Of a stretch of DNA of 18,460 nt, positions 1 through 6,495 are shown piece after piece. The translations under genes and the position numbers were made by a program. Numbering within the stretch: position 1 is the first letter of the stretch; every line of letters begins with the position of its first letter. Source of the DNA: Candidatus Schekmanbacteria bacterium GWA2_38_11 (GTDB lineage: Bacteria > Schekmanbacteria > GWA2-38-11); the NCBI GenBank assembly GCA_001790645.1, contig MGDB01000139.1, positions 1 through 18,460 on the forward strand, read 5' to 3'. Under the pieces are notes generated by a model. The model did not search any database. It saw only the letters and a program-made list of their open reading frames with translations, and was not told the DNA's origin.

Positions 1-792
1 AAAATCCCTCATGTGGAGATTATCCGCATAGGGACACGGGTGCCGGTAACTCTGCCCCAGAGAATTACTCCTGAACTGGTTGAAATGATCAGCCGCTATC
101 ACCCGGTGTGGATAAATACTCATTTTAACCACCCCAGGGAAATTACAAAGGAGTGCTCCAAGGCTATCGACATTCTGCTGCGTGCCGGAATTCCGGTTGG
201 AAGCCAGACAGTACTGCTGAAAGATGTAAACGACTGCCCCCATGTTATGAAAAAATTAATGCACAAGCTCCTGATGATAAGGGTAAAGCCTTACTACATC
301 TTCCAGTGTGACCTCTCAGTCGGAGTTGAGCATTTCAGGACTTCAGTCATGAAAGGGATTGAAATAATCGAAATGCTCAGAGGACATACCTCGGGGCTGG
401 CAGTGCCGACATTTGTAATAGATGGACCCGGAGGAATGGGAAAAGTCCCCGTAATGCCAAACTATGTTATTTCCTATTCGGAAAAAGGAGCTGTTATCAG
501 AAATTACGAAGGCTACATTAACATCTATGAAGAACCTAAGAACAGAAAATTTTCATGCCAGAAATGCGGACTATGTGAAGCAAAAGACTGGGTAAGCCAT
601 GAAGGTGTTGCAAAGCTACTCATGTCCAATACTGACGCTCTTGTCCCAGCAGGGTCAGAAAGGGAAAACAGAAGGAAAAAATGCCCCGTATCAAGGGAAT
701 CTAAGGATTCAAAAAAGGGAAATTATAAAAAAATTGGTCCTGTACAGATTCCTTTCAGCTTTTTAAAAAAAGCTAATGTAGTAAATAAGTAA
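1..792 (+). CDS. kamA: Lysine 2,3-aminomutase (KamA/AblA family), 5' end outside window
   Basis: The gene is open from base 1, in the frame that reads [15 protein letters not shown], so this is the C-terminal part (263 codons) and the true start lies upstream; the GTG at 13 is internal. The family interconverts L-lysine and L-beta-lysine using a [4Fe-4S] cluster, S-adenosylmethionine and PLP. Visible hallmarks are [11 protein letters not shown], the [10 protein letters not shown] strand, and [13 protein letters not shown], whose Cys is a zinc ligand in characterised enzymes. Near the C-terminus CQKCGLC aligns with the other zinc cysteines; its spacing is C-x2-C-x2-C rather than the C-x-C-x2-C I recall for the clostridial enzyme. 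The radical-SAM CxxxCxxC motif would be upstream. The Lys/Arg-rich tail of about 35 residues after [11 protein letters not shown] looks extra. It lies 204 bp upstream of an ATP-grasp gene on the same strand. An EpmB-type paralogue is less likely because the lysine-mutase zinc motif is kept. Confidence 0.88.
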   Translation, partial: KIPHVEIIRIGTRVPVTLPQRITPELVEMISRYHPVWINTHFNHPREITKECSKAIDILLRAGIPVGSQTVLLKDVNDCPHVMKKLMHKLLMIRVKPYYIFQCDLSVGVEHFRTSVMKGIEIIEMLRGHTSGLAVPTFVIDGPGGMGKVPVMPNYVISYSEKGAVIRNYEGYINIYEEPKNRKFSCQKCGLCEAKDWVSHEGVAKLLMSNTDALVPAGSERENRRKKCPVSRESKDSKKGNYKKIGPVQIPFSFLKKANVVNK

Positions 793-841
793 AATTTATT
801 GAAAATGATAAAAATTTAATACGCCTTAGTTTTAAATTCCA

Positions 842-857
842 CTCCCCTGGTGGGAGG
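842..857. repeat. Small inverted repeat, CTCCC/GGGAG
   Basis: CTCCC at 842-846 pairs with GGGAG at 852-856 across a 5-nt loop. It resembles the C-rich/G-rich arms of the other intergenic repeats in the window and lies just after kamA. There is no T-tract, so I do not call it a terminator. Confidence 0.4.
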
Positions 858-886
858 AAAATCCAATTTATCTCTTCTCTGGGGAT

Positions 887-904
887 CTGCCTGCCGGCAG
901 GCAG
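887..904. repeat. Perfect 18-bp palindrome CTGCCTGCCGGCAGGCAG
   Basis: The 18 bases are fully self-complementary, and the same 18 bases recur at 14913-14930. The palindrome interrupts a G-rich/C-rich stretch (TCTCTTCTCTGGGGAT before, GGGAGGATTAAGGTGAGGAGG after) that itself looks like a degenerate copy of the CTCTCCCC-type repeat, suggesting one small repeat inserted in another. Confidence 0.75.
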
Positions 905-951
905 GGAGGATTAAGGTGAGGAGGATTTTAAAATGCCTAAATTTGAATTTT

Positions 952-987
952 CTCTCCCCTCCGGGGAGAGGACATAGGTGAGGGGGA
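952..987 (+). repeat. CTCTCCCC-TCC-GGGGAGAG repeat carrying the ribosome binding site of the ATP-grasp gene
   Basis: CTCTCCCC (952-959) pairs perfectly with GGGGAGAG (963-970) across a 3-nt loop. It is followed by ACATAGGTGAGGGGGA, a tail that also follows related hairpins at 2701-2722 and, interrupted, at 11663-11735. The tail supplies GAGGGGGA about 9 nt before the ATG at 997 and is the only good Shine-Dalgarno match there. Confidence 0.65.
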
Positions 988-996
988 AAACTCAAA

Positions 997-2031
997 ATGC
1001 CTTTGACAGTAGGTTTGACATTTGACCTCAAGCAGGATTACCCGCAGGAAATGAGTTCCGCTGCTGATGACGATTGCGAATTAGATTCTCCTGAGACAAT
1101 AGACGCCATAGCATCGGCACTTGAAAAGAACGGTCATAAGGTCTTTAAACTTGGCGGTGGCAGGAATCTTCCCCAAACATTTGAAATAGTAAAACCGGAT
1201 ATTGTCTTTAACATCTCTGAAGGGTTATACGGCAGAAACAGAGAATCCCAGGTTCCTGCAATCCTTGAAATGTATCAAATTCCCTATACCGGCTCGGACC
1301 CGCTGACTCTTTCCATCTGTCTTGATAAGTCCATGGCAAAGAAAATCATAAGCTACAGCAACATTCCTACCCCTGCTTTTAAAAAAGTCGAAGAAGTTGA
1401 TGATATCTACGGACTTGATGAATTAGATTTTGAGTTCCCACTTTTTATAAAGCCCTGCTACGAGGGCTCAAGCAAGGGTATAAGGCTTGATTCAAAAATT
1501 AAAAACATCTCAGCCCTTAAGGAAAAAACCCTCCAGCTTCTTGGAACTTACCGTCAGCCTGTATTAATTGAAGAATATCTGCCAGGCCCTGAGTTTACGA
1601 TTGGAGTGCTTGGCAACAAAAAACCGGAAATAGTCGGGATAATGGAAGTTAGAAGCCTTAACAATCAGAACAAAGAACTTATCTATTCTTATGAGGTAAA
1701 AAAAGATTGGGAAAACCAGGTCCAGTACCTCTGCCCTCCTCCCATCTCTCCGAAGCTTGAGTCGGAGATAAAAAAAATAGCCATTAATTCTTATAGGGCC
1801 CTTGAATGCAGGGATGTGGCAAGAATAGACATAAGGCTTGATAAACATGGAACTCCGAATTTCCTGGAAGTCAATCCCCTGCCTGGACTGATGCCGGGAT
1901 ACAGCGACCTCTATATAATGGCAAAAGCAGTCGGAATAAATTATAATGTTCTGGTAAATAAAATTCTCTCTTACGCAATTGAGCGATACCCTCACCTGCG
2001 GATAAATAACTGCAGGAGCCTCTTTGTATGA
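997..2031 (+). CDS. Ddl-like ATP-grasp carboxylate-amine ligase
   Basis: The 344-residue protein has the ATP-grasp fold of the D-alanine-D-alanine ligase superfamily, which joins a carboxylate to an amine through an acyl-phosphate. The ATP-binding lysine is probably K152 in FIKPCYEGSSKG. The central lid and strand is LIEEYLPGPEFTIGVLG (190-206). Metal ligands are D278, E291 and N293 in RIDIRLDKHGTPNFLEVNP. The N-terminal GGxSxExxVS signature of true Ddl enzymes is absent; instead there is FNISEGLYGRNRESQVP at 71-87. I therefore infer a ligase for another amino acid or small peptide rather than a cell-wall Ddl. Its start has a repeat-derived ribosome binding site, and its stop overlaps the next gene by 4 bp (ATGA), implying coupled translation. 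With kamA upstream, beta-lysine is a candidate substrate, which is inference only. Confidence 0.82.
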   Translation: MPLTVGLTFDLKQDYPQEMSSAADDDCELDSPETIDAIASALEKNGHKVFKLGGGRNLPQTFEIVKPDIVFNISEGLYGRNRESQVPAILEMYQIPYTGSDPLTLSICLDKSMAKKIISYSNIPTPAFKKVEEVDDIYGLDELDFEFPLFIKPCYEGSSKGIRLDSKIKNISALKEKTLQLLGTYRQPVLIEEYLPGPEFTIGVLGNKKPEIVGIMEVRSLNNQNKELIYSYEVKKDWENQVQYLCPPPISPKLESEIKKIAINSYRALECRDVARIDIRLDKHGTPNFLEVNPLPGLMPGYSDLYIMAKAVGINYNVLVNKILSYAIERYPHLRINNCRSLFV

Positions 2032-2444
2032 ATCCCTTTATCCTTGCAATACTGGCAGCACTTTTTTATGGCTCAGCCCCCATCTTTGAGAAAATTGGGC
2101 TCGCAAAAATTGACCCTCTCATTGGGATTTTCTACAGGAGTTTTTTTGTAGCCCTGATACTTATTATCTATTTCGGGTGGAAGGGAAAGCTTACAGGCCT
2201 CTTCTCATTCCCGGCAAACTCCATCCTGTGTCTTATCACAGGAGGACTTTTATCAGCCCTGATTGCCCAGTGGTTTTATTTTACAGCCTTAAAATCAGGG
2301 GAAGCATCAAAGATAGTCCCGATCTCCGGTTCCTACCCCTTGATTGCTATGCTCCTTGCCCTTATTATCCTCGGTGAACAATTTACATTCAGCAAACTCT
2401 TCGGCGTAATCTTTATCCTCGCAGGTATTGTGCTTCTGAGATAG
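2028..2444 (+). CDS. Half-size EamA/DMT-family membrane transporter
   Basis: The 138-residue hydrophobic protein has about five predicted membrane segments: roughly residues 2-20, 32-49, 64-85, 99-116 and 119-137. Motifs such as LAALFYGSAPIFEKIGL and GEQFTFSKLFGVIFILAGIVLL are typical of one EamA repeat of the drug/metabolite transporter superfamily. Full DMT exporters carry two such repeats in about 300 residues; this one has a single unit and so would be expected to work as a dimer. The start codon overlaps the stop of the ATP-grasp gene (ATGA), so the two are translationally coupled and the substrate is probably linked to that pathway. The direction of transport and the cargo cannot be read from the sequence. 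Confidence 0.85.
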   Translation: MNPFILAILAALFYGSAPIFEKIGLAKIDPLIGIFYRSFFVALILIIYFGWKGKLTGLFSFPANSILCLITGGLLSALIAQWFYFTALKSGEASKIVPISGSYPLIAMLLALIILGEQFTFSKLFGVIFILAGIVLLR

Positions 2445-2527
2445 AATTTTTTTATTACTCATTTATATTTAACTCTACCTTCTATCACATATCTATGAGA
2501 ATATAAATATTTTCACCCTCCCCTTAA

Positions 2528-2550
2528 TCCCCTCCCATCAAGGGAGGGGA
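2528..2550. repeat. Inverted repeat TCCCCTCCC / GGGAGGGGA
   Basis: Nine bases (2528-2536) pair perfectly with 2542-2550 across ATCAA. It is a member of the C-rich/G-rich intergenic repeats of this window. No T-tract follows it. Confidence 0.7.
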
Positions 2551-2686
2551 AATAATAAACAGGAAACAGCTAATAGCCATTTGGGATTATGAAATGGAAT
2601 TAGACCCAAGGCATCAGACCGTAGAAGTGAGGCGCTGCCTCGCTCTCTTCTCTCTCCATATTGTTGGTAAGGGTTATCAACTATCT

Positions 2687-2722
2687 CCCTCTCCCCTTGT
2701 GGGAGAGGGTCGGAGTGAGGGG
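2687..2722. repeat. CTCTCCCC-family repeat with GGAGTGAGGGG tail
   Basis: CCCTCTCCC (2687-2695) pairs with GGGAGAGGG (2701-2709) across CTTGT, followed by TCGGAGTGAGGGG. The hairpin plus GTGAGGGG tail has the same layout as the copy at 952-987. Confidence 0.7.
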
Positions 2723-2770
2723 TTTATTCTTTCATGCACCTAATAAAATTTACAACTAATTTTCTCATTT

Positions 2771-2786
2771 TATGACCTAAATCATA
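2771..2786 (+). promoter_or_regulatory. Candidate CRP/FNR-superfamily operator TATGA-N6-TCATA
   Basis: The perfect inverted repeat TATGACCTAAATCATA has the 16-bp geometry of CRP/FNR-family sites (consensus TGTGA-N6-TCACA for CRP). Its centre, 2778.5, lies 41.5 bp before base 2820, the start predicted from the TATATT box at 2808-2813. That is the class II activator position. The gene downstream is an Fe-S protein, which would suit a redox- or nitrosative-stress regulator. Confidence 0.5.
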
Positions 2787-2813
2787 CAAGTCTTATTAAA
2801 TATTTCATATATT
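2785..2813 (+). promoter_or_regulatory. Candidate activator-dependent promoter of the Fe-S gene
   Basis: TATATT at 2808-2813 is a near-consensus -10 box. The hexamer 17 bp upstream, TACAAG (2785-2790), is a poor -35, as expected if an activator bound at 2771-2786 is needed. AT-richness makes alternative boxes possible. Confidence 0.4.
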
Positions 2814-2856
2814 ACTATCAGAACAGATAAACAGAATCCAATACTAGGAGATAACA

Positions 2857-3645
2857 ATGATAAGAAAGCTTGTAAAAATTGATGAAGATAAATGTAACGG
2901 CTGCGGCCAGTGTGTTCCCTCATGTCATGAAGGTGCTATTCAACTTATTAACGGAAAGGCAAGGCTTACGGCAGAAAAATACTGTGATGGGCTTGGCGAT
3001 TGCCTCGGGACCTGCCCTGTGGATGCAATCACTGTGTTAGAGCGGGAAACTTCTGAGGATTATAATGAAGAGGCAGTCAAAACCCACCTTGCAGGCATGG
3101 GGAAGAAATTTATTCCGAGAAATGAGCTGCAAAATCCTGAAAAAATACATAGCAACAACTTTGCCCATGCAAACGGAAGCGCTCATTCCCACGGTAATAC
3201 TGCCTGTCCTTCTGCAGCAATGAGAAGTTTCAAAAGACAGCCTGATGAAGGACATGCAGATACCGGAATAGCGGAGCAGAGATCAGAACTGACACACTGG
3301 CCGGTCCAGCTTTGTCTCGTTTCACCTTCGGCACCCTTTTTGCAGAATGCTGATCTTTTAATCTCTGCTGACTGCGTCCCCTTTGCATATGCAGGTTTTC
3401 ATCAGAAATTCTTAAGGGACAAGGCCCTCCTCATCGGCTGTCCAAAGCTTGATGACGCGGGATTCTACCGGGAAAAACTTACGGAAATATTCAGGAACTG
3501 CAACGTCAAGAGAATTTCATTAGTCCACATGGAAGTCCCGTGCTGTTTCGGTCTTGAAGCTATTATAAAAGAAGCCCTGAAGGAATCGGGTAAAGATATC
3601 CCTCTTGAAAGAGTGGTTGTTACGCTGGACGGCAACCTGCGGTAA
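2857..3645 (+). CDS. Two-cluster 4Fe-4S ferredoxin-type protein with Cys-rich C-terminal domain
   Basis: The 262-residue protein begins with a bacterial ferredoxin domain. Cluster 1 is C13-x2-C16-x2-C19-x3-C23 (CNGCGQCVPSC). The second site has the spaced pattern C43-x5-C49-x3-C53-P (CDGLGDCLGTCP), a variant I associate with this family. A linker (90-118) contains several His (98, 104, 110, 112) and C117. The C-terminal domain (about 145-262) carries ISADCVPFAYAGFH, LLIGCPKLDD and VPCCFGL, so C173, C195, C229 and C230 could bind a metal or act in redox. There is no membrane segment or signal peptide, so it is cytoplasmic. Related proteins occur in anaerobes; I know of no proven reaction, and electron transfer or metal-cluster handling is inference. 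AGGAGA at 2846-2851 is a good ribosome binding site, and a CRP/FNR-like site lies upstream. Confidence 0.85.
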   Translation: MIRKLVKIDEDKCNGCGQCVPSCHEGAIQLINGKARLTAEKYCDGLGDCLGTCPVDAITVLERETSEDYNEEAVKTHLAGMGKKFIPRNELQNPEKIHSNNFAHANGSAHSHGNTACPSAAMRSFKRQPDEGHADTGIAEQRSELTHWPVQLCLVSPSAPFLQNADLLISADCVPFAYAGFHQKFLRDKALLIGCPKLDDAGFYREKLTEIFRNCNVKRISLVHMEVPCCFGLEAIIKEALKESGKDIPLERVVVTLDGNLR

Positions 3646-3778
3646 TGTTCATGACTTTCGCTTAGCCTGCTGGCGTGCATGATAGAGTTTTTCAGTAAAA
3701 CCACCATTTCATCTTGCCCTCCTTTTTAAAATTTGTTAGCCTTAAAATACATCTAAGATTTAGAGAGGAGCTGTATTT

Positions 3779-4879
3779 ATGATTATTGGTATTGTGGGTC
3801 TTCCAAACTGCGGAAAGACCACGTTATTTAATGCACTGACCCGCGGAAATGCTGAAGTTGCATCCCACGCCCAGATCGGTACAGAACCTAATGTAGGAGC
3901 GGCAATTGTGCCTGACCCGAGGATTGACCGGCTGAGTGAGATCTTTAACCCGAAAAAAACCACCTATGTATCTGTCCAGTATATTGACCTGCCGGGGCTT
4001 CCCCGCGGTAGTGTGGCTGAAGGAGCAAAGGTCACGGAATTCTTAAGCCGGGCACGCGAAGTCGATGCCCTTGTCCATGTTGTCAGGGCCTTTGAAGACG
4101 CCGCTGTCCCACACCCTTCAGGCTCAGTTGACACCATGAGGGATTTGCAGGACCTTGAAATGGAGCTTATGTTAAGCGACCTCGGGATAATAGAAAAGAG
4201 GCTTGAGCGGATCGAAGCAGACCTTAAAAAAGGAATCGAAAGGCAAAAGCGCGAGATTGAAAAAAATATTTTCGCACGCTTCAAGGAAGCTCTTGAAACA
4301 GAAAAGCCGCTGAGAAACCTTGGGGTCACCCCTGAAGAAGAAAGGCTCATGCGTGGTTACAGGTTCCTAACCCTTCAGCCAATGATTGTGGTGCTTAATA
4401 TCAGCGAGGATTTAATCGGATCCCCTGACGCACAGGATCTTGCAGCAAGAGTCAATGAAAAATTCCACAGCAATAAAACACGGATAGAAACAGTATGCGC
4501 AAAAGTTGAGATGGAAATTGGCGAACTTTCAGGAAATGATGCAAGGCTTTTTATGGATGATATTGGAATCAAGGAAAGAGCCATGGATAAGCTTATTAAC
4601 ACCTGTTATGAACTTCTTGGACTTATCTCATTTCTCACTGTTGGTGAGGACGAGGTCCGGGCATGGACCGTTTCACGGGGAAGCTCTGCAGCGCGTGCAG
4701 GAGGAGCGATTCATTCTGATATTGAACGGGGCTTTATCAAGGCAGAAGTGGTCTCCTACAATGATTTTATCAAGGCCGGTTCTCTCGCACAGGCACGAAG
4801 CAAAGGGACTTTCCGGCTTGAAGGAAAAGAATATATGGTCAATGATGGCGATATTGTCAACTTTAAATTCAATGTATAA
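3779..4879 (+). CDS. ychF: Redox-regulated ATPase YchF (OLA1-type, TGS domain)
   Basis: The 366-residue length matches the family (about 363). The P-loop is GLPNCGKTT (7-15) and the Walker B/G3 motif is DLPGL (70-74). The fourth motif is NISE (207-210), not NKxD; N-x-x-E is the feature that makes this Obg-related family prefer ATP over GTP. A helical coiled-coil insertion follows at about 120-190. The C-terminus has the conserved GEDEVRAWTV and HSDIERGFIKAEV segments and ends in NDGDIVNFKFNV, the TGS domain. The protein is thought to bind ribosomes and modulate translation or stress responses. AGAGAGGAG (3762-3770) is a strong ribosome binding site. It lies 133 bp after the Fe-S gene and 51 bp before the six-cysteine gene, so it may have its own promoter. 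Confidence 0.93.
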   Translation: MIIGIVGLPNCGKTTLFNALTRGNAEVASHAQIGTEPNVGAAIVPDPRIDRLSEIFNPKKTTYVSVQYIDLPGLPRGSVAEGAKVTEFLSRAREVDALVHVVRAFEDAAVPHPSGSVDTMRDLQDLEMELMLSDLGIIEKRLERIEADLKKGIERQKREIEKNIFARFKEALETEKPLRNLGVTPEEERLMRGYRFLTLQPMIVVLNISEDLIGSPDAQDLAARVNEKFHSNKTRIETVCAKVEMEIGELSGNDARLFMDDIGIKERAMDKLINTCYELLGLISFLTVGEDEVRAWTVSRGSSAARAGGAIHSDIERGFIKAEVVSYNDFIKAGSLAQARSKGTFRLEGKEYMVNDGDIVNFKFNV

Positions 4880-4930
4880 TTACAGGAAGAAATTTAACTT
4901 AATTTTTATTTTTAAAAGAAAGGAGAAAAA

Positions 4931-5386
4931 ATGGCGGAACAGAAAAATCCAGTAGCAGATATATTCAGAAAAAAGTTTGAAATGTTTGCAAAACTGAAGG
5001 CAGAAATAGGAGAACAAAAAGCATGGGAAAAAATGTTTGAAGGTTATCCTGAAAGACAGAGGAAAAACATGGGAGCATTAATAGATAATGCTACCCTTGC
5101 TGCCGGTTTCTCAAAAGGAATACCTCTTTATAAACAGATAGGAATGGACATGGAAGTCATAGACATTTCCCATGAAGGGATGGATGCAGTGCTTGAGATT
5201 CAAAGAGCCTGTCCAGCTTTATCCATGTGCAAAGAATACGGAATTGAGAGCCCCTGCCATGTGATATGCGAAATGGACGTTGAGGCAAGCAAAAAGGCTT
5301 TCCCTGGCATGAAGGGCGAAATTTTATCCCGCAAGGCAGAAGGCTCATGCGTCTGCATATTTAAATACGAAAGAAAAGGGAAATAA
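4931..5386 (+). CDS. Six-cysteine protein resembling the L-2-amino-thiazoline-4-carboxylate hydrolase family
   Basis: The 151-residue soluble protein has an amphipathic, charged N-terminal half and a cysteine-rich C-terminal half (C94, C100, C109, C113, C140, C142). The pattern CPALSMCKEYG, then CHVICEMD, then GSCVCIFKY matches the layout I associate with the ATC-hydrolase-like family: a CP motif, a C/D pair, and a terminal GxxxCxFxY strand. The named activity of that family opens the thiazoline ring to form N-carbamoyl-cysteine, but most members are untested and many lie near Fe-S or radical enzymes. I therefore name the fold, not the reaction. AAGGAGA ends a few bases before the ATG at 4931, a good ribosome binding site. 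The gene is followed directly by the remnant of an oxidoreductase gene. Confidence 0.62.
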   Translation: MAEQKNPVADIFRKKFEMFAKLKAEIGEQKAWEKMFEGYPERQRKNMGALIDNATLAAGFSKGIPLYKQIGMDMEVIDISHEGMDAVLEIQRACPALSMCKEYGIESPCHVICEMDVEASKKAFPGMKGEILSRKAEGSCVCIFKYERKGK

Positions 5387-5403
5387 TTTTAACCATTAAA
5401 TAA

Positions 5404-5565
5404 CCCCTCACCCTGTCCTTCGCCCGCGAAGTTCTCCCGCATTTTAAAACCGGAAAACTAAAACCTGTTGTAGATTCTGTCTTTCCCTTTGAAAAGCTCC
5501 ACGAAGCAACTGCAAGAATGGAAAGAAACGAAAACGTAGGAAAGATCATCCTCACCTTTTCCTGA
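5404..5565 (+). pseudogene. C-terminal remnant of a zinc-type (MDR) quinone oxidoreductase
   Basis: The frame from 5404 to the TGA at 5563-5565 reads FAREVLPHFKTGKLKPVVD, then SVFPFEKLHEATARMERN, then ENVGKIILTF. This is the usual end of the medium-chain NADPH:quinone reductase/PIG3-like family. An in-frame TAA at 5401 closes it upstream and no start or Rossmann domain is present, so only about 54 of roughly 325 codons remain. The first codons coincide with ACCCCTCACCCTGTCC, which resembles the reverse complement of the repeat tail at 970-987, so the break seems to lie in an intergenic repeat. The end overlaps the convergent pfkB gene by 14 bases. Identification rests on recognising the motif by eye. 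Confidence 0.78.
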
Positions 5566-6490
5566 CGGACTGTATAAACTCCCTTATCTCTCCTACCCCA
5601 GCAATTCCCTGCCTTGCACCAAGGGAGCGGCATTTCATAGCAGCAGCAGCATTTGAAAATTTCAGTATATTTTCTATCTCCCAGTTTTTCAGCATTCCGT
5701 AGATAAATCCCGCATGAAAGACGTCTCCTGCGCCTGTTGTGTCACGAGCTTTAACTTTAAAACCTCTTGCGACAATGAACTTATCTTTATAGAGCGCAAT
5801 TGCTCCGCCTTTCCCTAAGGTGGCACAGACTATTTTACATCCGTAACCCTTCATTTCCCTGAGAGCTTTTTTGAAGTCTTTCTTTCCAGTTAATTTTTCA
5901 GGAAAGCTGCTTGAGCTTATGAGCACGTCAACCAGCCTTAATAATTCCTCTGTTCTTTCCTTTATCTTTTCTGCATCAATGACAACAGGGATATTGTGCC
6001 TCTTAGCTATTTTTGCTGCCTCAATTGATGCATCAACTTCATGAGTATCAAGGTGAAGAATTCTCCCTTTTGATATCACTTCTTCCTTCATCTCTTCAGG
6101 CTCAATCCTCAACCTTTGATCCCTGTCCCAGATAATTGTCCTTCTGCCTGTTCCCTTTTCAACCATTATAAATGCAAACTGGCTTCTTGCACCTGTAACC
6201 TTTTTTAACTCCTTAATATCAACGCCCTCGCTTATCAGGCTCTGTTTTTGAAATTCTCCAAACTCATCTGAACCGATTTTCCCTATGTATTTTGTTTTAA
6301 GACCCCATCGGGAAAGAGCAGCAAGGGCTGTTGCAACCTGACCGCCACCTCCTTTGTAATAGTCAACGATGGAAAGCTTTGTATCAGGCTTTGGGTACTT
6401 TGGAATGACAAGGATATGATCAACTGCATTGAGCCCAAGCCCGACTACATCAAAGGGCTTAAGGGGAGGGATATAAAGCTCTAATCTCAC
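5552..6490 (-). CDS. PfkB/ribokinase-family sugar or nucleoside kinase
   Basis: This 312-residue cytoplasmic kinase has both PfkB signatures: the Gly-rich GGGGQVATALAALSRWG (47-63) and DTTGAGDVFHAGF (250-262), where D256 of GAGD is the catalytic base and GAG forms the anion hole. NAVDHIL (21-27) lies in the sugar-binding region. The substrate could be ribose, fructose, an adenosine-like nucleoside or another sugar; the sequence does not settle this. The start is GTG at 6490, only 5 bases after the sirtuin stop, with no strong ribosome binding site of its own, so translation probably depends on the upstream gene. It is the last gene of a minus-strand set of histidine kinase, sirtuin and PfkB kinase. 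Its 3' end overlaps the end of an oxidoreductase remnant on the other strand. Confidence 0.9.
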   Translation of the reverse strand: MRLELYIPPLKPFDVVGLGLNAVDHILVIPKYPKPDTKLSIVDYYKGGGGQVATALAALSRWGLKTKYIGKIGSDEFGEFQKQSLISEGVDIKELKKVTGARSQFAFIMVEKGTGRRTIIWDRDQRLRIEPEEMKEEVISKGRILHLDTHEVDASIEAAKIAKRHNIPVVIDAEKIKERTEELLRLVDVLISSSSFPEKLTGKKDFKKALREMKGYGCKIVCATLGKGGAIALYKDKFIVARGFKVKARDTTGAGDVFHAGFIYGMLKNWEIENILKFSNAAAAMKCRSLGARQGIAGVGEIREFIQSVRKR

Positions 6491-6495
6491 AGGTT

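Larger units (their letters stand above)
2445..2856. other. Intergenic stretch with two repeat hairpins and a promoter region
   Basis: I see no gene in these 412 bases. They hold an inverted repeat at 2528-2550, a short GAGGC/GCCTC hairpin at 2629-2641, a CTCTCCCC-family repeat at 2687-2722, and an AT-rich promoter region from 2771 for the Fe-S gene. A run of T after the eamA stop (2446-2452) has no strong stem before it. Confidence 0.7.

Noticed and set aside
816..1031. 71-codon minus-strand open frame containing LPACRQAD
   Set aside because: It overlaps the start of the ATP-grasp gene and is largely translated from the palindrome and C-rich repeats; no family resemblance.
997..2031. Cell-wall D-alanine-D-alanine ligase (ddl)
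   Set aside because: The N-terminal substrate-binding signature of Ddl is missing and the gene sits with kamA rather than mur/fts genes.
4506..4955. 149-codon plus-strand frame overlapping ychF
   Set aside because: It lies inside ychF in another frame, and the ychF frame has full family motifs.
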